Of a stretch of 64,000 nt of DNA, positions 45,558 to 55,099 are shown in pieces. The notes below the pieces were generated by a model that was not told the origin of the DNA, did not search any database, and saw only the letters and a list, made by a program, of their open reading frames with translations. The DNA is from Chitinophaga polysaccharea (GTDB lineage: Bacteria; Bacteroidota; Bacteroidia; Chitinophagales; Chitinophagaceae): NCBI RefSeq assembly GCF_902150045.1, contig NZ_CABFVU010000001.1, positions 1,860,001 to 1,924,000 on the forward strand. Reading direction: 5' to 3'. Made by a program: the position numbers and the translations under genes. Within the stretch, counting starts at the first letter, position 1. Every line of letters begins with the position of its first letter.

Positions 45558-46886
45558 ATGAAAAATATAAAGAAGTGTTTCCTCTTATTCCTGTTACTGG
45601 TAAGTGTGGGTGCGTTAAAAGCGCAGCAACAGGTGCTTACCCTCGAACAGGCCATAGATGTGGCGCTGAAAAATAATTTCGATATCCGTTTGGCCAGGAA
45701 TACAGCAGAACTGGCAGCTAACGATTACGCCTATGCGAATTTTGCATTTGTGCCACGCCTGAATGCCACTGCCGGAACAACCTGGAATAATACAGCTACC
45801 AAACAGGAATTTGTAAATGGTACCAAACGTGATACGAGTGGCATTAAGAGCAATAATCTCAGTGGTAATGTAACCCTCAGCTGGACGTTGTTCGATGGCC
45901 TGAAGATGTTTGCCACACGTAATAAGATTGCGTCTATCCGTGATCTTGGCGAACTGGCCATCAAAGACCAGGTACAAAATTCCATCTCCACTATCATCGG
46001 CGGATACTATAACATTGTACAGCAAAAGCAACAGTTGAAAGCTTTGGCAGAGCAGATGTCCATCTCCGAAGAAAGAGTAAAACTCTCTGATGCAAAATTC
46101 AGCACCGGCCTTGCTCCTAAAACAGATCTGCTCCAATCAAAAGTGGACCTTAATGCACAAAAGGCATTGTATATCCGCCAGCAAACACTGATAGAACAAA
46201 GCAAAGCCTTGCTGAACCAGCTGATGGCTGTGCCAGCGGGCGCTACAGGTTATGATGTGGTAGACTCTATCCCGTTAAACACCGGTCTTTCCTTTTCAGT
46301 GCTGCAACAAAATATTGCCAACAACAATACAGCTATCAAAGTGCAACAGCAGAATGTAAATATCTCTGCGCTCACCATAAAGGAAAGTAAAGCGGATTAC
46401 TTCCCGGTAATATCCTTTAATTCGGGCTATAACTACAACCGTAATACTTCCAATGCCGCTACCAATGCGTTCAGCCCCAGATTCAGCAGGAATGGCGTTC
46501 TCAGCTACGGCTTCACTGCAGCCATCCCTATCTTTAACGGCTTTAATGTAAAAAGACAGGTGCAGAACGCACGGATTGATTTTGACTTCCAGAACATCAC
46601 GCTGGATAATGTAAAATCCCAGGTAGATCTTTCGCTGAACAATGCGTTCAGGGACTATGAATACTATAAAAAACAGGTATCGCTGGAAGAAGAGACCAAC
46701 GACCTGGCAAGGGAGAACGCGATGGTGGCGCTGGAGCGTTTTAAACAGGGCGTGTCTACTATCCTGGAAGTAAAAATAGCACAGCAAAGCCTGGAAGACT
46801 CCTACTACCGTCTTATACAGGCCCGCTATAACACCAAGCTCGCCGAAACTGAGCTGGGTAGGCTGAATGGAGCATTGCTGCAATAG
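45558..46886 (+). CDS. TolC-type outer-membrane efflux channel
   Basis: A 442-residue outer-membrane factor that provides the exit duct for the pump. A signal peptide (MKNIKKCFLLFLLLVSVGAL, then KAQQQ) precedes two internally repeated halves of long helices and strands. Typical repeats are TLEQAIDVALKNNFDIRLAR at the start and LSWTLFDGLKMF mirrored by AAIPIFNGFNVKR in the second half. The best start is ATG 45558; the two ATGs at 45546 and 45555 would only lengthen the signal peptide. It ends the operon; no terminator of note was seen directly after it. Confidence 0.92.
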   Translation: MKNIKKCFLLFLLLVSVGALKAQQQVLTLEQAIDVALKNNFDIRLARNTAELAANDYAYANFAFVPRLNATAGTTWNNTATKQEFVNGTKRDTSGIKSNNLSGNVTLSWTLFDGLKMFATRNKIASIRDLGELAIKDQVQNSISTIIGGYYNIVQQKQQLKALAEQMSISEERVKLSDAKFSTGLAPKTDLLQSKVDLNAQKALYIRQQTLIEQSKALLNQLMAVPAGATGYDVVDSIPLNTGLSFSVLQQNIANNNTAIKVQQQNVNISALTIKESKADYFPVISFNSGYNYNRNTSNAATNAFSPRFSRNGVLSYGFTAAIPIFNGFNVKRQVQNARIDFDFQNITLDNVKSQVDLSLNNAFRDYEYYKKQVSLEEETNDLARENAMVALERFKQGVSTILEVKIAQQSLEDSYYRLIQARYNTKLAETELGRLNGALLQ

Positions 46887-47113
46887 TTTATCTTTTTTAT
46901 ATTGTAAGCGGATAAGTAAGGGAGAGATCTCCTGCTTATCCGCTTCCTGTTTCCAGTCATATCGCCGGCCCTACTGTACGGGCATGAACAGGCTATTGTA
47001 TCGTTAACGAACATATCTTATATTGTGTAATGTAAAATATATTACAACTCAAAGTCCCTTTGTCAGGCATGGTTTTGCAAACCAGGTTACCATATTATAA
47101 AACAGGATAAAAC

Positions 47114-47704
47114 ATGTTACGTTACATTCTATTTGCCTTCATTGGCATTGTTTCTTTTAACAGTATATGCGCCGCACAGGAACTTCGTACCGTAAACCGG
47201 ACGGCCACCGGTAATGATGTGATCCATTTAAATGAAGCACCCGGTGCGGGAGTAGCCTGGATCAGGAACAAACAATTTGATAAGGGCACCATTGAATTCG
47301 ATGTAAAAGGAAAAGATGTTCTTCAGCAAAGTTTTGTTGGCTTTGCATTTCACGGCGTCAATGACTCCACATATGATGCTATTTACTTCAGGCCTTTTAA
47401 TTTCCAGGTTCCTGAAGCCGGCAGGAGAAGCCACTCCGTACAATACATTTCGCTTCCTGCAAACGACTGGGAATTATTAAGGGAGAAGTATCCGGGGAAA
47501 TATGAAAATGAAATAGATTCTTCTACAGATCCCAACAAATGGTTTCATGTAAAAATAGTTGTAACAGACGATGAAGCAGCAGCCTATGTAAATGGTAAAA
47601 GATGCTTAACCGTTACATTGCTTGGCACACAAAAAACAGGTATGGTAGGATACTGGGTGGGCAACGGTTCCGGCGGGGACTGGAAGAATCTGAAAATAGA
47701 TTAA
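47114..47704 (+). CDS. Secreted ConA-like lectin/glucanase-fold protein
   Basis: A 196-residue exported protein: a signal peptide (YILFAFIGIVSFNSICAAQ) then one beta-sandwich domain. The pattern WIRNKQFDKGTIEFDVKG, AIYFRPFNF, PNKWFHVKIVV and DEAAAYVNGKR matches the concanavalin-like fold of DUF1080/3-keto-glycoside-hydrolase-like proteins of Bacteroidota. Catalysis is not evident, so a carbohydrate-binding role is equally possible. It stands alone between the efflux operon and the VgrG cassette, followed by a strong terminator. Confidence 0.75.
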   Translation: MLRYILFAFIGIVSFNSICAAQELRTVNRTATGNDVIHLNEAPGAGVAWIRNKQFDKGTIEFDVKGKDVLQQSFVGFAFHGVNDSTYDAIYFRPFNFQVPEAGRRSHSVQYISLPANDWELLREKYPGKYENEIDSSTDPNKWFHVKIVVTDDEAAAYVNGKRCLTVTLLGTQKTGMVGYWVGNGSGGDWKNLKID

Positions 47705-47731
47705 TACTGTTGATTGATATGTTAGAAGTAT

Positions 47732-47767
47732 GGCTTTAGGAACACCGGTTCTTAAAGCCTTTTTTTG
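47732..47767 (+). terminator. Rho-independent terminator before the VgrG cassette
   Basis: GGCTTTAGGAAC, loop ACCG, GTTCTTAAAGCC then eight T residues. The 12-position stem has one G-T wobble. It cleanly ends the lectin-fold gene. Confidence 0.9.
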
Positions 47768-47932
47768 CAGATCATTTTTTAAATCCAAAATAAATTCAGG
47801 TAGGAATCTTAATTATTTTTTATCAATTAAAATTATTTACATAATTTAGTTTCAATGTTTGTTACCAACCATTAAGTTTCACGTTAACTTCTCACCAAAA
47901 CTTATCCTCAACTCTTTTTAATCTGTTTAGTC

Positions 47933-49741
47933 ATGGCACTATACACGACAACTACCATATCAATAGGAGACCAGCAATTCAGGCAATTTGACTTTCTGCA
48001 TTTGAAACAATTTATAACGCATCATCATGAATTTGAATTAAGCATAGGATACGGATGGCTATCCCGTTATGGCTCAAACGTTGTTACAGCGGGCAGTCAT
48101 TTGCTGGGGAAAGAGATTAGCATATGCATACAGCCGGTTGAACCGGCATTCAGCCCTTTGTTGTTTAATGGCATTATCACCGGTGTGAGCGCAGGAAAAG
48201 AAAGCAGCAACAACACCGGCAGTTGTATCATCCGGGGTAACAGCCCTACTATCCTGCTTTCAGGCAGTCCGCATATCCGGTCTTTTGAGCAGCAACCTTT
48301 ATCCTCCATTGTAAATACCGTTATAAAAAACTGTTACCCGTTTGCAGTTGTACCACAGGTAAATCCTTCTTTTACACAGCCACTGGAATATATTGTACAA
48401 TATAAGGAAACGGGGTTCGATTTTATTCGTCGTCTTTCGCAACGCTTTGGTGAACATTTCTTCTACAACGGGCAACAGATCATCTTCGGACATTACAGTC
48501 AGCAGAAAACGGATCTGGTATTCCAGGAAGATCTGGTTAATTTCCAGTTGAGCACTGCGGTGCATCCTGTTCATCAAACCTTTCAGACATATAATTACAG
48601 CCTGCATAAGATACTGGAAGAAGATAGTCGCGGTGTTTCCTTACATCTTAATCCATATTCACAACACGCATTATCTGTGAGCCGGAAATTATTCCCCGGT
48701 AAAACAATTTTCAAAATCCCTTATGCCTCCGTCGGCAACTCCCCACTGACAGCATTTTCACAGCGCTTTCACAAAAGCCGCATTGCAGCACTGGTTCGTA
48801 TACACGGTAAAAGCCGGAATACCAGCCTGTGTATCGGAAATACTGTCAGTATTCACGGGCAACCGGATGCAGTGGAGAACCATGGTGAATTTATGCTTAC
48901 AACACTGGCGCATTACTGCAATGGTAATGGCGACTATTATAATACGTTTGAAGGCATCCCTGCTGATACTGCCGTGCCGGTTATGGATTCTGAAAAATTT
49001 CCCCGATGCGGGGCACAAAGTGCAACCGTAACCGACAACAACGATCCTGAAGGGCTTGGGCGTATCAGGGTACGGTTTAACTGGCAGCAGGGCCATAGCC
49101 CATGGATCAGGCTCTGTCAGCCACATTCAGGAAGTAATAAAGGCTTTCACTTTATTCCTGAAATAAATGAGGAAGTGTGGGTAGATTTCGAAGAAGGTAA
49201 TCCGGAAGCTCCCTATGTCACCGGATGTGCCTATAACGGGAAAGCCTCAAGCGGTTTCGGAGATCCGCTAAACAACATCAAAGCAATTAAAACCCGCAGT
49301 GGGCACCTGATCCGCCTTGATGATACAGATGGCAATGAAAATATTATCATTACAGATCAGGGAGGCAATACTATTATGATGGACACCCGGGGACAGCATA
49401 TCTCACTTTCGGCCCCTGAAAAAATAAGCATTACCGCCAGGAATATCAATATCAATGCTGCTGAAAACATCAGCATTGATGCAGGAAACAACATAAATCA
49501 TTCCGCAGGCATAGATATCCTTCAGCATGCCGGCAATTGCCTTTATCAGTACACTGTAAACGATTACCAGTTAACGGCAACCAATATCACCAAAATTGCC
49601 CTGGAAAATATAAACATCCAGGCCAGGGAAATAGAAAAACATGCAGAAGAAATAAATATCGACAGCTCCGGCGAAGACCTGCAGATCAGCTCGGGAAAGG
49701 CTGTTTGTATAAAGAGTACGGAGAAGTCAAAACTATTCTAA
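47933..49741 (+). CDS. Type VI secretion spike protein VgrG (TssI)
   Basis: A 602-residue VgrG, the trimeric tip of the type VI secretion (or related contractile) tube. The N-terminal ~340 residues match the gp27-like base (RQFDFLHLKQFITHHHEFEL and ETGFDFIRRLSQRFGEHFFY). The gp5-like OB fold is in RCGAQSATVTDNNDPEGLG, followed by IRVRFNWQQGHSPWIRLCQP and EVWVDFEEGNPEAPYVTG. The last 150 residues form a repetitive beta-needle (TARNININAAENISIDAGNN). There is no C-terminal enzyme domain, so cargo must attach through the PAAR-like protein downstream. It leads a four-gene same-strand cassette. Confidence 0.92.
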   Translation: MALYTTTTISIGDQQFRQFDFLHLKQFITHHHEFELSIGYGWLSRYGSNVVTAGSHLLGKEISICIQPVEPAFSPLLFNGIITGVSAGKESSNNTGSCIIRGNSPTILLSGSPHIRSFEQQPLSSIVNTVIKNCYPFAVVPQVNPSFTQPLEYIVQYKETGFDFIRRLSQRFGEHFFYNGQQIIFGHYSQQKTDLVFQEDLVNFQLSTAVHPVHQTFQTYNYSLHKILEEDSRGVSLHLNPYSQHALSVSRKLFPGKTIFKIPYASVGNSPLTAFSQRFHKSRIAALVRIHGKSRNTSLCIGNTVSIHGQPDAVENHGEFMLTTLAHYCNGNGDYYNTFEGIPADTAVPVMDSEKFPRCGAQSATVTDNNDPEGLGRIRVRFNWQQGHSPWIRLCQPHSGSNKGFHFIPEINEEVWVDFEEGNPEAPYVTGCAYNGKASSGFGDPLNNIKAIKTRSGHLIRLDDTDGNENIIITDQGGNTIMMDTRGQHISLSAPEKISITARNININAAENISIDAGNNINHSAGIDILQHAGNCLYQYTVNDYQLTATNITKIALENINIQAREIEKHAEEINIDSSGEDLQISSGKAVCIKSTEKSKLF

Positions 49742-49752
49742 AATAACAGCTT

Positions 49753-49938
49753 ATGCGTAACCCCATAGCAGGAGGCATACTGGTGATCTGTAAAAAATAT
49801 ACAGCATCCGGGAAAAGTATCCGCTGGCATAGCACCGGAAAACTGTTTCTTTATTCCGGGAAATCTGTAGTCATAAATGGTAAACGGAATGGGATAAAAT
49901 TCTATAAGGAGACGGTTATTCATAACCCTGAAAAATAA
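49753..49938 (+). CDS. Small protein between VgrG and effector (61 aa)
   Basis: A 61-residue basic protein rich in Lys and Gly (ICKKYTASGKSIRWHSTGK, then SGKSVVINGKRNGIKF). It fits tightly, 11 bases after the vgrG stop and 14 before the PAAR-like gene start, which argues that it is a real gene. I recognise no family. A role as adaptor or chaperone helping load the effector on VgrG is possible but is inference; a small spike-tip component is another option. Confidence 0.55.
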   Translation: MRNPIAGGILVICKKYTASGKSIRWHSTGKLFLYSGKSVVINGKRNGIKFYKETVIHNPEK

Positions 49939-49952
49939 AACCTGTATCCTCA

Positions 49953-52900
49953 ATGGCAGACAAACATTTTGTAGTGCATGGCGCTTTATGCAAATGCAGT
50001 TTCGGTAGTACGCCCGGCAGGATGCTGGTGGCAGCACATGGTGAATACATGAACGATGGCAGTGGAAGCTCCAAACCGGTGGCCAGTTCAGCAGAAACCG
50101 GCAATCCCTTCATGCCGGGGGCATTTGGCGCCTGCACGTTAACACGTACCACCTGTGTTCCCAATATTCTTCAATGGAAAAAAACATTACCGGGTATTAT
50201 ACTTTCTAATGGAGGGGAAATATTAACGGAACATAGTACTGCCCTTTGTGCGGTGTCAGGAAGTGCCTGCGTCAGCATACTGCACCACGGACAAACCGCG
50301 TGTATTACCAACCACCACGTTTCCGGAAGTGCAGCTGTTTCCATATCCGCGTTAAACCCGCTGGTCAATCAACAGCAATTAAACCAGAAGAATCCTGTTG
50401 TACGTGCCATTACTTTACGTATTGAGTGTCGTGATCAACCGGTAATATTCAACAGTGAAAAGCAAAAGGATAAGGTCGTTCCTGTACGGGTCAATGAGCC
50501 ATTGCTGTTTGAAATTGAATGCGACAATAAACAGGTTTCTGCAGATGATTTAAAAATAAGATGGAGAATACTCCGGCAACAGGAATCCGGCGATAACTAC
50601 ACGTGGGTTGAGTCGTTCGGATTTGAATTATTATTCTCATTCGATACATGCGGTAGCTACCGGGTAATGGCCTATGGCGAATCGCAGGAGGAGGGCTCTA
50701 TTTATATTGACCTGCATGCAGATAACAATAATCTTGAGAATGAATTTATTATTAATGAAGTAAAGAGTAATCCCCGACACCTGAAATACGGAACTAGCGT
50801 TTGTGTTGAAGCTGTTTACAGGATTATGCCTCCTACCATAGCTGAAAGGGCCGTGGTATCAATGCAGATAACCGATAACAAGGAGAACATTGTTGCAATA
50901 GCTGACAGCGACAAAATCTGCTTTACTCCTGCCAACGTATCTGCTACCTACTTTGTTTCCGCCCGGATGGCAAACAACAAACCTGTTATTCAAAAACTTA
51001 GTACTAAAAAAACAGGAGTTATATCTGTTATCAACAAGGAATCGACTCATATGATAAGGCCTCGGACAGATATGAATTTCATTGTTTCTGAAATGATGCA
51101 TCATACGCTGCCACCGGCCATTTTAACAGCTATTGAATGGTTGCTGAATGGTAAGCTGGTAGGCGCCGGGCCTTCCATCACACTGGATGGCCATATACAT
51201 TTCAGTATTCCCGGGAAATACACTGTTGCAGCACGGGTAAGTACCGGCGAAGAAGAATACTATACGACTGAGCAAAGCGCCTGGCATTTTGAAGTAAAAA
51301 ATAATGAGGTGGTAAAGATCCTGGTGGCAAACGGCAACACCTACTGGATTACCGGGAAACAATACATTGTTACCGCACAAACCCTGATGGAATATAACGA
51401 AACACTGGATGGCCCTGTTTTCTGGGAACCTTATGGAGCGCGTTCCAATACAATATCAGATGTTTCCGCAACACAGGAAGGGACATTCACGATCAGCGCC
51501 CGTCTTGGTAATTTAAAAAAATCTATAAAGATAAATGCAGCAAAAGCTACTATAACCCGTTGGTGTTTTACGGATGAACAATGTATCTGTAAAGCATCTA
51601 CAGGATGGGAGGAATTAATCCGGGTGGTGATCAGCAGTCCGGAAGCTGCTAACGAAAAAATACCATTACATCTGCTTCAGGTAAATCCTGCGAACCGTAT
51701 ACATTATGTAAAAAACCTCGGGATGCATACCTTTAATGCTGATGGGGGATTACAAATTGACATCGGCATGCACAGCCTGAAATCATTGCTAACTGATACC
51801 AGCTTTGAATGGGATACATTTCGCCTCCTGTTTGCAATTCCCCGTTATGCCAGCAACATCCTGTTTGCCGATATGAAAAAAATCACCTGTGATGGAACAG
51901 AATATTGGATTCCTATAAATCAAAGTAATAAACGCACACTGGAAAAGAGATTATATATCTCAATAAAGGCAGAAAGAAGGGTGGTGTCCGTACACTTTTA
52001 CGACCAGCATAATAATCCCGCTTATAGGGCATATAAATACGGAGAGCAATTCCGTATGCATGTTCAAACCATGAATCTTACCGGAAAGGAGTTATTGTTC
52101 GAGATATGGGAAAACAGGTACCAGGAAAAGGACAAACATATTTTCAGCGATAAATTCCTGGTAAATGATTACGGAACAGCAAACGCACTGATAGACTCAA
52201 AGCGTTTGAAATCCGCTAACATGCTGGAAAATGGGTTTCTCCGCTGCTTTTATGTAGTCATCAGATCCACATCTGAAAAATATTTCTATCCACATGAAAT
52301 AGCAGATAAAAATATTCTAAACCCGGATAACATTGGCTATTATCAGCATATAAAGTTATCAGACTGGTTCAGCAAGTCTGATAACAGGTATTCCGGGGCC
52401 AATGCCCCGGTAATACTCGGCGAGCCACTTGCCACCGGCGAACCGGATACCGGTTGTCCCAGGTGTAATGAGCCGATTACTACTGAACAACTGGCTAAAG
52501 TATTCCCCCATGCCGGGAGCACAGACCTGCAGGCAGTAGCTGCTACTTACAACAGGTTTATGGAATCAACCGGTATGAACACCTGCTGGAATAAGGCACA
52601 TTTTTTTGCCCAGGTGGCCATTGAATGCGGTGGACATTTGAACATTAAAGAAGGGGAAAGCTTTAACTGGTATTGGGAAGACCTGGCTAAAAATTTTCCT
52701 CCTTTCAGAACAGCAGAAGGCAAAATAAAAGCAAAAGAGTGGGGAAGGCAGGTCCGAAAACCCGCCCATCCCGGCGTAACAAAAGAAAACCAACAGCGCA
52801 TTGCTAATTATGTATATGGCCCCGACGCGGTAAAAGGGAAAACATTAGGTAACACACAAGCGGGAGATGGATGGAAATTCCGGGGGCGCGGCCTTATACA

Positions 52901-53828
52901 ACTCACCGGCAGAACCGCTTACGTTTATGCAAATAATTTTACCCGGAAAGAAAATGCAGATATTCTTCTTCATCCGGAGCTGGTGGCCACAGATATAAAA
53001 ATAGCAGTGCTTTCATCAATGGCTTTCTGGAAATGGAAAGGATTGGCATGCATTTCAAACGGTAATACGGAAGTAACCACCCAAATAAGCAAAGTAGTAG
53101 GACTGGACACTATATCAAATGGAAAAAGTGCTCATGCAGAAAAGAAATATTTCTTTGATGCTAAATCGTCTGTTCTATTCAGAACAAAAGATTGCCGGTA
53201 TAAGAGCATAGCCAATGATGCACCCAACAGGTATATCATCAAAATAGATAAATTCAGCTACGAACTTGTGGAACAAAATGCTGCCTCAAATCAGTATAGA
53301 TATGATCTGTATAATGCCAGTACGCATCTTAAAACATTCCTTCTTCAAAAAAACAGCAATGGCCTGTTGCCATTCCCGGAAACCGGCCCTAACTGGGGAA
53401 GGTATGGTGATCGCGATGGAGGGGACGATAACTTTATAGCCCCTGCCATTGCTGCACCGTTGTTTGGGTTCTTTTACGCACTTCCAGGCAATGGCTATAA
53501 TGACAAACTTTATTTTAATGATATCTCTGCCAGTGATAAACGAAACATAGGGCATAAGGGACATATTCAGGGCAACGATATTGACATCAGGTATCCCGGA
53601 AGCTCAAACAAGAAAGGATCAGTGTTGTGGACAGAAGCGAAACTGGCGTATGGCAGCGAACGGGAGTTTCTGAAGGTGCTGGAAAACATACTTAAAATAG
53701 CCGGGAAATGGGGATTCAAAAACAATTTCGCCTATAACAAAAATATCAGTAATACATTGGGCCTTCTTACTAACATACATCAGAATCATTTCCATATCGG
53801 TTTAAGAAAGAAAAATATTAGAAAATGA
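49953..53828 (+). CDS. PAAR-like (DUF4280) type VI effector with GH19 and murein-endopeptidase-like domains
   Basis: A 1291-residue multidomain protein. Residues 1-130 are a DUF4280 PAAR-like domain that would cap the VgrG spike (VVHGALCKCSFG, FGACTLT, LCAVSGSAC). About 150-830 is a series of Ig-like beta-sandwich modules. A CPRC knuckle (835-838) leads into a GH19 lysozyme/chitinase-like domain at about 840-1060, with FFAQVAIECGGHL (Glu891), EGESFNWYW and FRGRGLIQLTGR. The C-terminus (about 1150-1285) fits a LAS-type murein endopeptidase: H1201, H1204 and D1211 in GHKGHIQGNDIDI, and H1279/H1281 in NHFHIGL. It would cut both glycan and peptide links of peptidoglycan. The next gene overlaps its stop by four bases. 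Confidence 0.87.
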   Translation: MADKHFVVHGALCKCSFGSTPGRMLVAAHGEYMNDGSGSSKPVASSAETGNPFMPGAFGACTLTRTTCVPNILQWKKTLPGIILSNGGEILTEHSTALCAVSGSACVSILHHGQTACITNHHVSGSAAVSISALNPLVNQQQLNQKNPVVRAITLRIECRDQPVIFNSEKQKDKVVPVRVNEPLLFEIECDNKQVSADDLKIRWRILRQQESGDNYTWVESFGFELLFSFDTCGSYRVMAYGESQEEGSIYIDLHADNNNLENEFIINEVKSNPRHLKYGTSVCVEAVYRIMPPTIAERAVVSMQITDNKENIVAIADSDKICFTPANVSATYFVSARMANNKPVIQKLSTKKTGVISVINKESTHMIRPRTDMNFIVSEMMHHTLPPAILTAIEWLLNGKLVGAGPSITLDGHIHFSIPGKYTVAARVSTGEEEYYTTEQSAWHFEVKNNEVVKILVANGNTYWITGKQYIVTAQTLMEYNETLDGPVFWEPYGARSNTISDVSATQEGTFTISARLGNLKKSIKINAAKATITRWCFTDEQCICKASTGWEELIRVVISSPEAANEKIPLHLLQVNPANRIHYVKNLGMHTFNADGGLQIDIGMHSLKSLLTDTSFEWDTFRLLFAIPRYASNILFADMKKITCDGTEYWIPINQSNKRTLEKRLYISIKAERRVVSVHFYDQHNNPAYRAYKYGEQFRMHVQTMNLTGKELLFEIWENRYQEKDKHIFSDKFLVNDYGTANALIDSKRLKSANMLENGFLRCFYVVIRSTSEKYFYPHEIADKNILNPDNIGYYQHIKLSDWFSKSDNRYSGANAPVILGEPLATGEPDTGCPRCNEPITTEQLAKVFPHAGSTDLQAVAATYNRFMESTGMNTCWNKAHFFAQVAIECGGHLNIKEGESFNWYWEDLAKNFPPFRTAEGKIKAKEWGRQVRKPAHPGVTKENQQRIANYVYGPDAVKGKTLGNTQAGDGWKFRGRGLIQLTGRTAYVYANNFTRKENADILLHPELVATDIKIAVLSSMAFWKWKGLACISNGNTEVTTQISKVVGLDTISNGKSAHAEKKYFFDAKSSVLFRTKDCRYKSIANDAPNRYIIKIDKFSYELVEQNAASNQYRYDLYNASTHLKTFLLQKNSNGLLPFPETGPNWGRYGDRDGGDDNFIAPAIAAPLFGFFYALPGNGYNDKLYFNDISASDKRNIGHKGHIQGNDIDIRYPGSSNKKGSVLWTEAKLAYGSEREFLKVLENILKIAGKWGFKNNFAYNKNISNTLGLLTNIHQNHFHIGLRKKNIRK

Positions 53829-54958
53829 ATACAATTAGTTTTATAGTTGTAGTAGTCTTCATGCTATTCAGCATAGGTTGTCAAAACAAGACGAAGCCCA
53901 AACCGGAGCAGCCAATCGAAAAAAGTGATAAAATCATCAAAGGGGAAAAAGAATATACAATGAATATAGAAGCCATTAAACAGCACATGGAATGGCAAGC
54001 CCATATTGAGGCAACAGAAGACGGAATACCGGCAAGCTACAATTATACGGAGAAGGACGTAAATATCGCTTTACCAGTTATTGCGCAAGGCTTGAAAGAC
54101 AAAGGATTCAAACAACTCAGGGATAGCTTTTTCACACAGGCGTTGGAAAATATATTTGGGAAAATATTCACCCATAAAACCGACAGGGTACGGTTTCATG
54201 ATAAATACTACACCATTATCGAAGAGGGACAAGAAAAAGTAGACGAATACGATTACACCATTGAAAATATTTTTGTTTCAAAAGAATATAAATTCATATC
54301 ATGGGTTCCTCTCCTGGGGGATTTTATTGAACTTGATACAGCCAATCGCAATTACAAAATTGATCTTCACCCGAGATTGATCGCCCGTAACAAATACCTC
54401 TTCAACAACAGCCGCTCCGACCTCGCATACCTTCTCGCTGAAGATACCCTCTTCCTCAAAACGCTGGTCATATCATTTGGCTACACAAAAGAAGAAAAAA
54501 TAAACACACTCGTAATGAATGACTACCTCGGCCTCGATGATGATCATATGCCAACAGTGGGGGAGATCATCTTTGTAAAAAATGCGGCAGGTAAGCTTGA
54601 AATAAAGCAGGAGCTGCTGCAATGGATTATAGATCACACCCGCGCAGATGATATCTCCCTGCTTCAGGCACTGTCATATTATGCCTACGATTTATACGAT
54701 AATAGCAGCAACGACATCTACACCCACAACCCTTTCAAAATATTTTCCCTGGATGAGAAAAGAAAAATTGCCGCCTATATTGCTAATATTTATGAACCGC
54801 TTCGTAATCAGCTGATGCCCCTGGATCCAGGGAAATGGCCGGTTTCAAGCGTACTGGAAAATTTGCTGATGGAAGATAAAGGGCTCGCTCATTTTCTTAA
54901 AGAACATCATTATTTCTCATTACCGGCGTTAAAACAGGAGCTAGAGCCGGATAACTGA
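53825..54958 (+). CDS. Predicted immunity lipoprotein for the PAAR-like effector
   Basis: A 377-residue protein with an N-terminal hydrophobic helix and lipobox-like FSIGC, so a lipoprotein facing the periplasm. Its ATG overlaps the effector stop as ATGA, the arrangement expected of an effector-immunity pair. The periplasmic location fits protection against a peptidoglycan-cutting toxin. The body is mostly helical (for example LKDKGFKQLRDSFFTQALENI) with no recognised family. The immunity role is inferred from position and location only; it could instead be an accessory factor. Confidence 0.7.
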   Translation: MNTISFIVVVVFMLFSIGCQNKTKPKPEQPIEKSDKIIKGEKEYTMNIEAIKQHMEWQAHIEATEDGIPASYNYTEKDVNIALPVIAQGLKDKGFKQLRDSFFTQALENIFGKIFTHKTDRVRFHDKYYTIIEEGQEKVDEYDYTIENIFVSKEYKFISWVPLLGDFIELDTANRNYKIDLHPRLIARNKYLFNNSRSDLAYLLAEDTLFLKTLVISFGYTKEEKINTLVMNDYLGLDDDHMPTVGEIIFVKNAAGKLEIKQELLQWIIDHTRADDISLLQALSYYAYDLYDNSSNDIYTHNPFKIFSLDEKRKIAAYIANIYEPLRNQLMPLDPGKWPVSSVLENLLMEDKGLAHFLKEHHYFSLPALKQELEPDN

Positions 54959-55099
54959 CAGTAGGCTACACGCATCAAACACATCGCTATTCATATGAAA
55001 TAAAGCAATACAATACTTTGTTCGGGTACCTGACTGATGGAGATTGGCCGCTGTTTAAGCGAAGCTCAGTGCTTCATTTATTTTTGATCCTCTGTTTTA

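Noticed and set aside
47933..54958. Prophage tail module as an explanation for the VgrG and PAAR-like genes
   Set aside because: No capsid, terminase, integrase or tail-sheath genes flank the cassette, and a separate TssD supports a type VI interpretation, although another contractile injection system cannot be excluded.
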